The position numbers and the translations under genes are program-made. From Firmicutes bacterium UBA3553 (lineage in GTDB: Bacteria; Bacillota; Clostridia; Tissierellales; Sedimentibacteraceae), in the NCBI GenBank assembly GCA_002381185.1, contig DFOA01000024.1, positions 1-35,723 of the forward strand: a DNA stretch of 35,723 bases, in the 5' to 3' direction. The first letter of the stretch is position 1. Each line of letters opens with the position of its first letter. The notes beneath the pieces are model-generated. The model was not told the DNA's origin. It was given only the letters and a program-made list of their open reading frames with translations, and ran no database searches. Positions 16,111 to 24,013 of this stretch are shown in pieces.

Positions 16111-17400
16111 ATGAACAGAAAATCTAGACGTAAGAAAAAGAGAATCAGGTTGTTGTCATTGGGACTGGTTTTGATAGTTGGCATATTGGCAGCATCCTTT
16201 GTAGTGAACGGATTGGGTAAGGATGAACAAAATATGGGCGATAATACAATTGATGGATCAGATCCCGGAGAAGTTGTAAATGTTCCAGGGAACGAGAAAC
16301 CAAAAGATCCCGAAGTTAAACCAAATGTCACGGTAAATATTAAAGCAACCGGCGATATTATGTTTCACCCATCACAATTAGATGGAGCGTATGATTCGGC
16401 AACTAAGACCTATGACTTTCACAACAGTTTCAAAGCGGTAAAGGATATATTTCAGGCTGCAGATGTAGCAATTGCTAATTTTGAAGGAACAACTGCAGGA
16501 GATGAAGTTTATGCTTATCAGGGCTACCCGCTTTTCAACGCGCCTGATGAGGTTCTGGATGCAATAAAGGATGCAGGCTTTGATATTTTGTCAACTGTGA
16601 ACAATCACTGCCTTGATACAAGAAAAGCAGGTGTTGTTAGGACTGTTCAGGAGATTAAAAAAAGAGGAATGGATCCAATAGGTACATATGTTGAAAAACC
16701 TGAGACAAGGGTGCTGATGAAAGATGTCAAAGGTATAAAAATAGCATTCCTGGCATATACGGAAATGGTAAACGGACTTGAAAGCACTATGTCACCTGCC
16801 GATTTGGATGCAATGGTAAATATTATTAATGAAACAAAAATTTTAGAAGATATAGCTTATGCAAAGAGCCAAAATGCCGATATAATAATTGCATGTCTCC
16901 ATTGGGGAGATGAATATGCGAGGGTTCAGGCAGCCAGACAGGAAGCTTTGGCTGATACGCTGTTTACAGAAGGTGTTGATATAATACTTGGAAGCCATCC
17001 ACATGTGATACAGCCTGCTCAAAGACTTGAATATGACGGAAAAACAAAATTTGTGGCATATTCAATGGGAAATTTTTTATCAAATCAAAGAATAGAAACA
17101 CTGGTGCCTTACGGCATGACAGAAGAGGTGTCTAAGTATACCGAAGATGGAGTCATAGTAGATATCAATATTGAAAAAAACGGCGAAACAGGAGAAGTTT
17201 CAATAAAAAATATCAGCTATATACCGCTTTGGGTTTACAAGGGTACAACATCGGATGGGGGTACCGAGCATGTTGTATATCCTATAATGGAATATATTGA
17301 GAGTAACGAGCTTAATGAAAAAGCTAAATCAAGAATGCAAAGATCATTGAGCGATACTTCTAAACAAATGCAGTTATTGGAGAGTAATACTGTAGAATAA
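16111..17400 (+). CDS. capA: CapA-family metallophosphatase-like membrane protein
   Basis: The 429-residue protein has a basic N-terminus and one membrane segment (about residues 12-32), then a Gly/Pro-rich linker and an extracellular PGA_cap domain. Metal-ligand motifs are TGDIMFHPS, ANFEGT, NNHCLD, HWGDEY and GSHPHVIQP, matching the calcineurin-like fold of CapA/PgsA proteins. Some relatives take part in poly-gamma-glutamate or cell-wall polymer synthesis; many, in genomes without capBC, have unknown roles, and no capB or capC is seen here. It lies 26 bases before cdaA and is probably co-transcribed with it, which points to a cell-envelope role. Confidence 0.88.
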   Translation: MNRKSRRKKKRIRLLSLGLVLIVGILAASFVVNGLGKDEQNMGDNTIDGSDPGEVVNVPGNEKPKDPEVKPNVTVNIKATGDIMFHPSQLDGAYDSATKTYDFHNSFKAVKDIFQAADVAIANFEGTTAGDEVYAYQGYPLFNAPDEVLDAIKDAGFDILSTVNNHCLDTRKAGVVRTVQEIKKRGMDPIGTYVEKPETRVLMKDVKGIKIAFLAYTEMVNGLESTMSPADLDAMVNIINETKILEDIAYAKSQNADIIIACLHWGDEYARVQAARQEALADTLFTEGVDIILGSHPHVIQPAQRLEYDGKTKFVAYSMGNFLSNQRIETLVPYGMTEEVSKYTEDGVIVDINIEKNGETGEVSIKNISYIPLWVYKGTTSDGGTEHVVYPIMEYIESNELNEKAKSRMQRSLSDTSKQMQLLESNTVE

Positions 17401-17426
17401 CATAATTTAATTGGGGATGTGGTGGC

Positions 17427-18254
17427 ATGGATAAGATTAAAATAATTTTTGCTAATATTGGATTAAACAGTATAGTGGATATCGTGCTTGTTTACTATGT
17501 ATTGTACCACGGTTACTTGTTAATACGGGACATGAGGGCCAAGCAGCTTGTGAAGGGTATTGTGCTGCTTGTTGCGCTGATTCCAATATCTAAGATATTT
17601 CAGCTGTTTATGATCGCATATATATTGGACCATACATTTCAAGTTGGTGTAATCGCACTTGTGGTTGTGTTTCAGCCTGAAATAAGAAAAGCGCTTGAGT
17701 ATATCGGGAGAACTTCATTTTCCCTGACTGCTATAGAAAAGAATACTCAAACTTCTGAGCAGGTCATTAAAGAAATTGTTTCTGCAACTTCGTCTCTGGC
17801 AAGGCAGAAAATCGGCGCTTTGATGATATTTGAGCAAAAAATCGGTCTAAATGATATTGCGGAAAGCGGAACAAAGCTTAATGCCAATATTTCAAGCGGA
17901 CTTTTAATTAACATTTTTATTCCAAACACACCTCTCCATGATGGTGCGGTAATAATCAAGGATTATACAATAAGAGCTGCAGGATGTTTTTTACCGTTGA
18001 CGGAAAACAACCTGCTTTCAAAGGATATAGGCACAAGACACAGGGCAGCCATAGGAATGACAGAAAAATCGGATGCAATAGCATTAATAGTTTCTGAAGA
18101 AACAGGTTATATTTCCTATGCGGTAGAGGGCAGGCTCTACAGAAACATCCAAATACAGGAGCTTGAATATCTTTTATCGGGCATTTATATTGACAATGAT
18201 AAAGTAAATATAATTGATAAATGGAGAAACAGAAATGAAGATAAAAAACGATAA
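17427..18254 (+). CDS. cdaA: diadenylate cyclase CdaA
   Basis: CdaA makes cyclic di-AMP from two ATP molecules and acts at the membrane. The 275-residue protein has three N-terminal transmembrane helices (about residues 12-32, 42-58, 62-82) and a DisA_N catalytic domain. The catalytic motifs HDGAVII and GTRHRAAIG (DGA and RHR) are intact. The neighbour cdaR overlaps its 3' end by 20 bases, as in the conserved cdaA-cdaR pair that controls osmotic balance and wall synthesis; glmM, often third, is not adjacent. The ATG start has a G-rich but imperfect ribosome binding site. Confidence 0.96.
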   Translation: MDKIKIIFANIGLNSIVDIVLVYYVLYHGYLLIRDMRAKQLVKGIVLLVALIPISKIFQLFMIAYILDHTFQVGVIALVVVFQPEIRKALEYIGRTSFSLTAIEKNTQTSEQVIKEIVSATSSLARQKIGALMIFEQKIGLNDIAESGTKLNANISSGLLINIFIPNTPLHDGAVIIKDYTIRAAGCFLPLTENNLLSKDIGTRHRAAIGMTEKSDAIALIVSEETGYISYAVEGRLYRNIQIQELEYLLSGIYIDNDKVNIIDKWRNRNEDKKR

Positions 18255-19473
18255 AATAGTAATCCAGATAACCTGCCTGGCGGTTTCCATCGCTTTGTGG
18301 ATGTTTATTATGGTTGTAGACAATCCGATTAGAGACGGGTATATTTACAATGTTCCCGTAACCATTAGAAATTTAAGCGCTCTTGAAAATTCTAACCTTG
18401 TTTTGATGAATTCCGACAAAGATCACCTTGCCATAACGGTAAAAGTGAAAGGAACAATAGATCAAATCAGCAAACTGAAAAACAGCGACTTTTCCGCATA
18501 TATAGATGTTCTTGGATTTTCAGAAGGCATACACAATACCAAAGTTGAAGTGTCAGGACCAAGCGGCGTTGAAGTCATTAATACCAACCCTTCGCAGATA
18601 GTATGCAATATTGAAAGCATAATTTCTAAGGTGATGGATGTGACTGTCCAGTATGAAGGGAATCAGGCCCAAAGCTATTACAGGACACTTCCTTTATCAA
18701 ATCCTTCCTCGGTTAAAATCACCGGACCAAGAAGTGTAGTTAATTCCGCCGCCATGGCAGTAGCCACTGTCAATATAGAAGGAGCGGTTGACAATGTGGT
18801 AAAAACCGTTCCGGTCAGAATTTACGACGGAAAAGATACGGAAATATTTATGTCAGCACCGGTTGATAACGTCAAGGTTACAGTCCCTGTTTATCCGACA
18901 AAATATGTTAAGCTTGTTCCAAATATTACAGGCACTCCTGAAGAGGGGTATCAGCTGACTGATGTAACGGTAAAGCCTGATAAGGTAAGAATTGCTGCAA
19001 GGAAGGACATATTGGACACAATAACCGAACTTAAGGTTGCAGACCTTGATATATCAGGAGCATTTAACAATATTCTGTCTCCAAGAGAAATTTTAGATGC
19101 AGATGGACTATTTATTTTAGATTTGACTACTTCGCCTGTTGTAAATGCGGTTATCGAAAAAATTGTTGAAAAAGAATTTGTAATAGAAGCATCAGATATC
19201 CAGTTTACTAATCTTAAGGAAGGCAATAAAGTTAATGTGATAAGCCCCGATACAGAAATAACGGTATTAGTAACGGGACCTTCAAGCGTGATAAGTCAGT
19301 TAAAGAAGGATGACTTGGTGCTTACTTCTGATTTAAGCACAGCAACGGAAGGAATAAATGATGTGAAGGTAGAATGCGTAACTGAAAAAACTGTTAACAG
19401 CATTGCGCTTACGCAAGAATTAATAAGCGTTGAAATAACTGAATCTCCAACCGAACCAGAAACAGAACAGTAA
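18235..19473 (+). CDS. cdaR: CdaR, YbbR-domain regulator of CdaA
   Basis: The 412-residue protein has one N-terminal membrane helix (about residues 8-26, with IALWMFIMV) and then several YbbR repeats exposed outside the cell. Repeats are marked by recurring phrases such as 'VTGPSSVISQL', 'ITGPRSVVNSA' and 'VSGPSGVEVIN', each about 80 residues apart. CdaR binds CdaA and modulates c-di-AMP production. The ATG at 18235 is chosen because GGAGA stands seven bases before it; the start lies inside the cdaA gene. An in-frame ATG at 18214 has no such site. The C-terminal tail is acidic (PTEPETEQ). It ends 10 bases before the sigma-54 regulator gene. Confidence 0.92.
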   Translation: MKIKNDKIVIQITCLAVSIALWMFIMVVDNPIRDGYIYNVPVTIRNLSALENSNLVLMNSDKDHLAITVKVKGTIDQISKLKNSDFSAYIDVLGFSEGIHNTKVEVSGPSGVEVINTNPSQIVCNIESIISKVMDVTVQYEGNQAQSYYRTLPLSNPSSVKITGPRSVVNSAAMAVATVNIEGAVDNVVKTVPVRIYDGKDTEIFMSAPVDNVKVTVPVYPTKYVKLVPNITGTPEEGYQLTDVTVKPDKVRIAARKDILDTITELKVADLDISGAFNNILSPREILDADGLFILDLTTSPVVNAVIEKIVEKEFVIEASDIQFTNLKEGNKVNVISPDTEITVLVTGPSSVISQLKKDDLVLTSDLSTATEGINDVKVECVTEKTVNSIALTQELISVEITESPTEPETEQ

Positions 19474-19483
19474 TGGGGTAAAT

Positions 19484-20875
19484 ATGGAAAACATTAATAT
19501 TGAAATGAACAATCTGGATTATCAGGGGATGCTGGAGGCCGTCTTTCTTGCAACACAGGATGCAATAAGTGTTGTAAATGAAAATGGTGAGCACATTCTT
19601 GTAAATCCGGCTTATACACAAATAACCGGTCTTGAGCATGATGAAGTAATAGGGAAAAATGCCTTATTTGATATCGAAGAAGGAGAAAGCCTTCACATGA
19701 AGGTTCTTTTATCTAAAAAACCGGTTGAAAACACCAAGCTTAAAATCAGGCCAAGCGGTAAGACAGTTGTTGCCCAGGCAGCACCAATTATTGTAAACGG
19801 CATCATGAAGGGCAGCGTTGCTGTCCTTCATGACATATCAGGCATAAAGGATTTAACTGATAAATTAAACAAAGCAGAACAAAAGTTAAGAGAGCTGACA
19901 TATAAATACAAACCTGAAGATATAATCGGTGAATCTGCCGCAATAAACGAAGTTAAAAAAATGATTGAAAAAGCAGCAAAGGTTCCTGCAACAGTCTTAT
20001 TAAAGGGCGAAAGCGGGACAGGTAAAGAGCTTTTTGCAAATTCTATTCATGCTCAAAGTAAAAGATCAGCCAATAATTTTATAAGGGTAAATTGTGCTGC
20101 GCTATCGGATTCTTTATTGGAAAGTGAGCTTTTCGGTTATGAGGAAGGCTCATTTACAGGTGCATTGAAGGGCGGTAAAAAAGGTCTTTTCGAAGAAGCG
20201 GACAAAGGAACAATATTCCTGGATGAAATATCTGAAATAAGCATGAATACACAGGCGAAGCTTCTCAGAGTTTTGCAGGAAAAAGAAATCATGAGAGTGG
20301 GAAGCAATCATTCCGTATGTGTTGATGTGAGAGTTATTGCAGCAACCAATGCTGATTTGACAAAAGCTGTAAGGGAAGGAAGATTCAGAGAAGACTTGTT
20401 TTATAGACTAAATATTCTTCCCATATTGATCCCGCCTTTAAGAGAAAGAAAAGAAGATATTTCGCTTCTTATAAAAAATTTCATAGTTAAGTTTAACGAT
20501 GAGTATGGTAGACACATATTAAACATATCAGATGATGCTTTAAATATTTTAATGAACTATGAGTGGCCGGGAAATGTCAGGGAGCTTGAGAATATAGTAG
20601 GGCGTTCAATCATTAATATGAATATAAATGAAAGAGTAATTCAAACTGAACACTTGCCGCAATTATTTTCAGCAAAAAAACCACAGGCCGACAATTGTGT
20701 TGTAGCTAAGATGGAAGAATTAACTGAATTAAGCAAGGTAATTGATAAAGCTGAGTCAGATTACATTAAAAATGTGTATTATAAACTTAGTAAAAGTAAG
20801 ACAGAAACTGCAAAGGTTCTTGGAATATCTCTGAGATCTCTGTATTATAAAATGGAGAAGTACGGTATTTCATAA
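19484..20875 (+). CDS. PAS-domain sigma-54-dependent activator
   Basis: This 463-residue activator has an N-terminal PAS sensory domain (about residues 12-125), a coiled linker (125-142), an AAA+ ATPase (about 145-370) and a Fis-type C-terminal HTH (about 420-463). Walker A is GESGTGK (175-181). The sigma-54 contact loop reads GSFTGA (222-227) rather than the usual GAFTGA. Walker B is GTIFLDE, and the HTH segment is TETAKVLGISLRSLYYKM. Family members activate stalled sigma-54 RNA polymerase by ATP hydrolysis. The target is probably the operon directly downstream: three dyads start 5 bases after this gene and a -24/-12 promoter lies before ptb. It sits 10 bases behind cdaR, so it may also be read from the cda transcript. 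By analogy to Bacillus BkdR it may respond to branched-chain amino-acid status. Confidence 0.93.
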   Translation: MENINIEMNNLDYQGMLEAVFLATQDAISVVNENGEHILVNPAYTQITGLEHDEVIGKNALFDIEEGESLHMKVLLSKKPVENTKLKIRPSGKTVVAQAAPIIVNGIMKGSVAVLHDISGIKDLTDKLNKAEQKLRELTYKYKPEDIIGESAAINEVKKMIEKAAKVPATVLLKGESGTGKELFANSIHAQSKRSANNFIRVNCAALSDSLLESELFGYEEGSFTGALKGGKKGLFEEADKGTIFLDEISEISMNTQAKLLRVLQEKEIMRVGSNHSVCVDVRVIAATNADLTKAVREGRFREDLFYRLNILPILIPPLRERKEDISLLIKNFIVKFNDEYGRHILNISDDALNILMNYEWPGNVRELENIVGRSIINMNINERVIQTEHLPQLFSAKKPQADNCVVAKMEELTELSKVIDKAESDYIKNVYYKLSKSKTETAKVLGISLRSLYYKMEKYGIS

Positions 20876-20879
20876 ATTG

Positions 20880-20934
20880 TGCAATATTTTGCAAGATTAA
20901 ATTTTTTGCAAAATTTTGCACGCAATTTATTGCA
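20880..20934 (+). promoter_or_regulatory. three-dyad putative enhancer for the sigma-54 activator
   Basis: Three 14-bp dyads are visible: TGCAA-TATT-TTGCA (20880-20893), TGCAA-AATT-TTGCA (20907-20920) and CGCAA-TTTA-TTGCA (20921-20934). The first two are perfect and the third has one mismatch. The second and third abut, while the first is one 13-base spacer away. They lie about 100-150 bases before the -24/-12 promoter, the usual position for an upstream activating sequence. Binding by the adjacent activator is inferred. Confidence 0.8.
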
Positions 20935-20976
20935 GAAAACAAATTTTAAAAAAGTATTAATAATAAATACAATATC

Positions 20977-21010
20977 CAATCCTTGAAATATCAAGGGTTG
21001 ATTTTTTTTA
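20977..21010 (+). terminator. terminator of the sigma-54 activator gene
   Basis: CAATCCTTGA (20977-20986) pairs with TCAAGGGTTG (20991-21000) around AATA, with one wobble, followed by ATTTTTTTT. It separates the regulator transcript from the ptb operon, lying between the enhancer dyads and the -24/-12 promoter. Confidence 0.88.
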
Positions 21011-21028
21011 TTCGTCAAATTGATATAT

Positions 21029-21044
21029 TGGCACGGAAATTGCT
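21029..21044 (+). promoter_or_regulatory. sigma-54 (-24/-12) promoter of the ptb-buk-vor operon
   Basis: TGGCAC at 21029-21034 and TTGCT at 21040-21044 form a near-perfect sigma-54 promoter with the invariant GG (21030-21031) and GC (21042-21043) 12 bases apart. The predicted transcription start is about 21055, giving a leader of only some 16 bases to the GTG of ptb. Confidence 0.93.
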
Positions 21045-21070
21045 TTATATAATAGGTGCGAGGTGATAAC

Positions 21071-21991
21071 GTGAAAAAGTTTGAAGAAATAATAAAATAC
21101 GCTCAGGAATGTGCCCATGCCGAAGGGCCTAAAAAGATAGCGGTAGCATTTGCTCAGGATGAAGATGTTTTAAAAGCATTAAAAGCAGCTGTAAAAGAAA
21201 GAATATGCGAACCTATATTAGTAGGTGACAAAGAGAAAATCATAGATATATCCAACGAAATAAATTTTGATTTAAGCGATATCGAGATAATTGATGAGAA
21301 GGACGGTACTCTGGCCTGCAGAAAAGCAGTGTCTCTTGTAAGCAGCGGCCAAGCTCAAATTGTAATGAAAGGCTTAATTGATACGTCAATCATATTGAAA
21401 GCCGTTCTCGATAAGGAAATCGGACTTAGGACAGGAAATGTTTTAAGTCATGCTGCCGTTTTTTCGGTAGATACCTATCACAAATTTTTTATCGTTACAG
21501 ATGCGGCTATGAGCATTGCCCCCAATGCAGATGAAAAAAGACAAATTGTAGAAAACGCGGCAGTCTTAAGCCGTGCTTTAGGTGCGAAGGTTCCGAAGGT
21601 TGCTGTAATTTGTGCCAAGGAAAAAGTAAATCCAAAAATGCAGGCTACATTGGATGCTGCAGAACTGGTAGAAATGCAGAGTGAAGGAAAAATGGCAGGG
21701 TGCATAGTTGAAGGTCCATATGCCTTAGATAATGCAATATCAAAAGAAGCGGCAGAATTAAAAGGCATAAAAGGTGAAGCGGCAGGAGATGCAGATATAT
21801 TATTAATGCCGAACATAGAAGCGGGAAATGTTTTGTATAAGGCTCTGACATACCTGGCCAATGCAGATAACGCAGGAATAATTTTAGGAGCAAAAGCCCC
21901 TATAGTACTGACATCAAGAGCTGATTCAGATAAAGCGAAACTAAACTCAATAGCACTTTCTGTATTAGTTTCATCATTTAAAGGAGAGTAG
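21071..21991 (+). CDS. ptb: phosphate butyryltransferase
   Basis: Ptb converts a short or branched acyl-CoA and phosphate to acyl phosphate and CoA. The 306-residue protein has the Pta/Ptb fold; recognisable segments are QIVMKGLIDTSIILKAVLDKE, SHAAVFS, and the C-terminal GAKAPIVLTSRADS. GTG at 21071 is chosen because GAGGTGAT lies just before it; another GTG at 21056 falls on the predicted transcription start. It is the first gene of the sigma-54-driven operon and is followed 6 bases later by buk, with which it makes ATP from acyl-CoA. With vor genes in the same operon, isobutyryl-, isovaleryl- or 2-methylbutyryl-CoA are more likely substrates than butyryl-CoA. Confidence 0.92.
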   Translation: MKKFEEIIKYAQECAHAEGPKKIAVAFAQDEDVLKALKAAVKERICEPILVGDKEKIIDISNEINFDLSDIEIIDEKDGTLACRKAVSLVSSGQAQIVMKGLIDTSIILKAVLDKEIGLRTGNVLSHAAVFSVDTYHKFFIVTDAAMSIAPNADEKRQIVENAAVLSRALGAKVPKVAVICAKEKVNPKMQATLDAAELVEMQSEGKMAGCIVEGPYALDNAISKEAAELKGIKGEAAGDADILLMPNIEAGNVLYKALTYLANADNAGIILGAKAPIVLTSRADSDKAKLNSIALSVLVSSFKGE

Positions 21992-21997
21992 ACTAAC

Positions 21998-23065
21998 ATG
22001 AGACAATTAATAATGAATCCCGGAAGCACATCTACTAAGATTGCGGTTTTTGAAAATGAAAATTCCATATTTGAAACAACATTAAGGCACTCAAATGAAG
22101 AATTAGGTAAGTATGCGAAGGTTGCCGACCAGTTTGAATTCAGAAAAAATTTAATTATTGAAGCATTAAAAGAAAATAACATAGCTCTTAATTCTCTTGA
22201 TGCCGCAGTAGGAAGAGGCGGACTCTTAAAACCTATTGAAGGCGGAACATATGCAGTAAACGATAAATTGGTTGAAGATTTAAAAGCAAACAAAAATGGT
22301 GAGCATGCTTCTAATCTGGGTGGGCTTATAGCTCGTTCCATTGGCGATGAAGCAGGTATTCCTTCATTCATAGTTGACCCGGTAGTAGTTGATGAATTGG
22401 AAGATGTTGCAAGAATAAGCGGTCATCCTGATTTTGAAAGAATCAGCATATGGCATGCACTTAACCAGAAAGCTGTTGCAAGAAGAGCTGCAGCCGAGAA
22501 ATTCGGCAAAAAATATGAAGAAATGAATTTTGTTGTAGCTCACCTGGGCGGAGGAATTTCCGTGGGAGCTCATAAAAAGGGCAGAGCAATTGATGTTAAC
22601 AACGCATTAAACGGCGAAGGGCCATTTTCGCCTGAAAGATCAGGTTCGCTGCCTGCTGAACAATTAGTCAAAGCGTGCTTTTCCGGAAAATACACTGAAG
22701 CTGAAATTAAAAAGATGATAGTCGGAAAAGGCGGATTAAGTGCGTTCTTAGGAACTAACAATGCAAAGGAAGTAAGCGACAGGGCAGCAGCCGGAGATGG
22801 AAAAGCCAAATTAATATATGAAGCAATGGCATATCAGGTAGCAAAAGCTATAGGAGAATACGCGGTTGTTCTTGACGGTGAAGTTGATGCAATATTAATA
22901 ACCGGCGGAATAGCTTATGATAAAAATTTTGTGGGAATGATAGAAAAGAAGGTTAAGTTTATTGCTGATGTAATACCTTACCCCGGAGAAGACGAGCTTT
23001 TGGCATTGGCGCAAGGGGGCTTAAGAGTTTTAAACAAAGAAGAGTCAGCTAAGGAATACAAATAG
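21998..23065 (+). CDS. buk: butyrate kinase (acyl kinase)
   Basis: This 355-residue ASKHA-family kinase converts acyl phosphate and ADP to the free acid and ATP. Characteristic motifs are the N-terminal NPGSTSTKIAVFE, AHLGGGISVGAHKKG, DVNNALNGEGPFSPERSG and TGGIAYDKNF. Its length is typical of Buk. The SD (GGAGA) sits in the end of ptb. With Ptb it performs substrate-level phosphorylation. The distinction between butyrate and branched-chain fatty acid kinase cannot be made from motifs; the operon suggests branched-chain acids. Confidence 0.95.
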   Translation: MRQLIMNPGSTSTKIAVFENENSIFETTLRHSNEELGKYAKVADQFEFRKNLIIEALKENNIALNSLDAAVGRGGLLKPIEGGTYAVNDKLVEDLKANKNGEHASNLGGLIARSIGDEAGIPSFIVDPVVVDELEDVARISGHPDFERISIWHALNQKAVARRAAAEKFGKKYEEMNFVVAHLGGGISVGAHKKGRAIDVNNALNGEGPFSPERSGSLPAEQLVKACFSGKYTEAEIKKMIVGKGGLSAFLGTNNAKEVSDRAAAGDGKAKLIYEAMAYQVAKAIGEYAVVLDGEVDAILITGGIAYDKNFVGMIEKKVKFIADVIPYPGEDELLALAQGGLRVLNKEESAKEYK

Positions 23066-23091
23066 CATATAAGCTCGAAGGGAGGGATAGT

Positions 23092-23766
23092 ATGCTTGAT
23101 AAAAGACTGGTAATAGTAATCGGTCACTATGGCAGCGGCAAGTCTGAATTTTCAGTAAACTATGCTGTAAAAATGAAAGAACAGTTTGAAAATGTAAGTA
23201 TTGCCGACCTGGATATAGTGAACCCTTATTTCAGATCAAGAGAAAAAAGGGAGTTCTTTGAAAAAATCGGAGTTAAAGTGTTCGATTCAAGTATCAGAAA
23301 CACAGCTGTTGACATTCCGGCACTTCCGGCGCAAATGGCGGGAGTGATATTGAATCCGGATGAAAAATCAATTCTTGATGTTGGGGGAGACCCGGTAGGG
23401 GCCAGGGTTCTTGCAAGATATGCAGAACAAATTAAGAATGTTGAGTATGACATGTTTTTTGTAATCAACGGTAACAGGCCTGAAACAAGCACTGTCGAAG
23501 GCGCAATTAAATATTTAAATATGATTGAAGCAACATCAAAGTTGAAGGTTACAGGATTAATAAACAATACACATATGCTTAAAGATACCAGAGTGGAAGA
23601 TGTTGAATTCGGTCACGAACTTACTAAGAAAGTATCTTGGGAAACTGACATTCCCATTAGATATGAAGCTGTTATTAAAGAAACAGCTGAAAATATAAAA
23701 AATGAAGAAATACTAGAAAAATTATTCCCCATAAATCTTTATATGAGGGAAGAATGGATGAGTTAA
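23092..23766 (+). CDS. P-loop ATPase of the SIMIBI type in the vor operon
   Basis: The 224-residue soluble protein has Walker A GHYGSGKSE (about residues 11-19) and a switch-like segment DLDIVNPYFRSRE, followed by ILDVGGDPVGARVL as the Walker B/switch II equivalent. This is a MinD/ParA/CobQ-like fold, although the signature lysine of the deviant Walker A (KGGxGK) is absent. No cysteines for an Fe-S scaffold are seen. It lies between buk and the ferredoxin subunit, with GGAGG-type sites before and after it, so it is clearly in the operon. Such genes occur next to 2-oxoacid oxidoreductase genes in clostridia, but I know of no experimental function; a role in assembly or regulation of the oxidoreductase is only a hypothesis. 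Confidence 0.78.
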   Translation: MLDKRLVIVIGHYGSGKSEFSVNYAVKMKEQFENVSIADLDIVNPYFRSREKREFFEKIGVKVFDSSIRNTAVDIPALPAQMAGVILNPDEKSILDVGGDPVGARVLARYAEQIKNVEYDMFFVINGNRPETSTVEGAIKYLNMIEATSKLKVTGLINNTHMLKDTRVEDVEFGHELTKKVSWETDIPIRYEAVIKETAENIKNEEILEKLFPINLYMREEWMS

Positions 23767-23782
23767 GAATGGAGGTATTATA

Positions 23783-23998
23783 ATGGCAAAAGGTAAGGTT
23801 ACATTTAATGATGATGCATGCAAGGGTTGCGAATTGTGTATAACAGTATGTCCAGTAAAAATAATTGAGTTGAACAAAGAAAAAATCAATGGCAAGGGAT
23901 ACAGTCCGGCTCATGTAATTGATCAAGAAAAATGTATTGCTTGCGGAAGCTGTGCAATTATGTGTCCAGATTCAGTAATTACAGTAGAAAGATTATAA
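23783..23998 (+). CDS. 2[4Fe-4S] ferredoxin-type subunit of 2-oxoacid oxidoreductase
   Basis: A 71-residue protein with two ferredoxin motifs: CKGCELCITVCP near residue 13 and CIACGSCAIMCP near residue 51, each Cys-x2-Cys-x2-Cys-x3-Cys-Pro. It is the electron-transfer (delta, VorD/KorD) subunit that carries electrons from the TPP site of the oxidoreductase towards free ferredoxin. GGAGG lies before the ATG, and the alpha subunit gene follows after 15 bases. Confidence 0.93.
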   Translation: MAKGKVTFNDDACKGCELCITVCPVKIIELNKEKINGKGYSPAHVIDQEKCIACGSCAIMCPDSVITVERL

Positions 23999-24013
23999 TA
24001 TTAGGAGGTTAGT

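Noticed and set aside
21478..22371. 297-codon open frame on the minus strand across ptb and buk
   Set aside because: It lies opposite two well-supported genes, lacks a ribosome binding site and known domains, and is a by-product of their codon bias.
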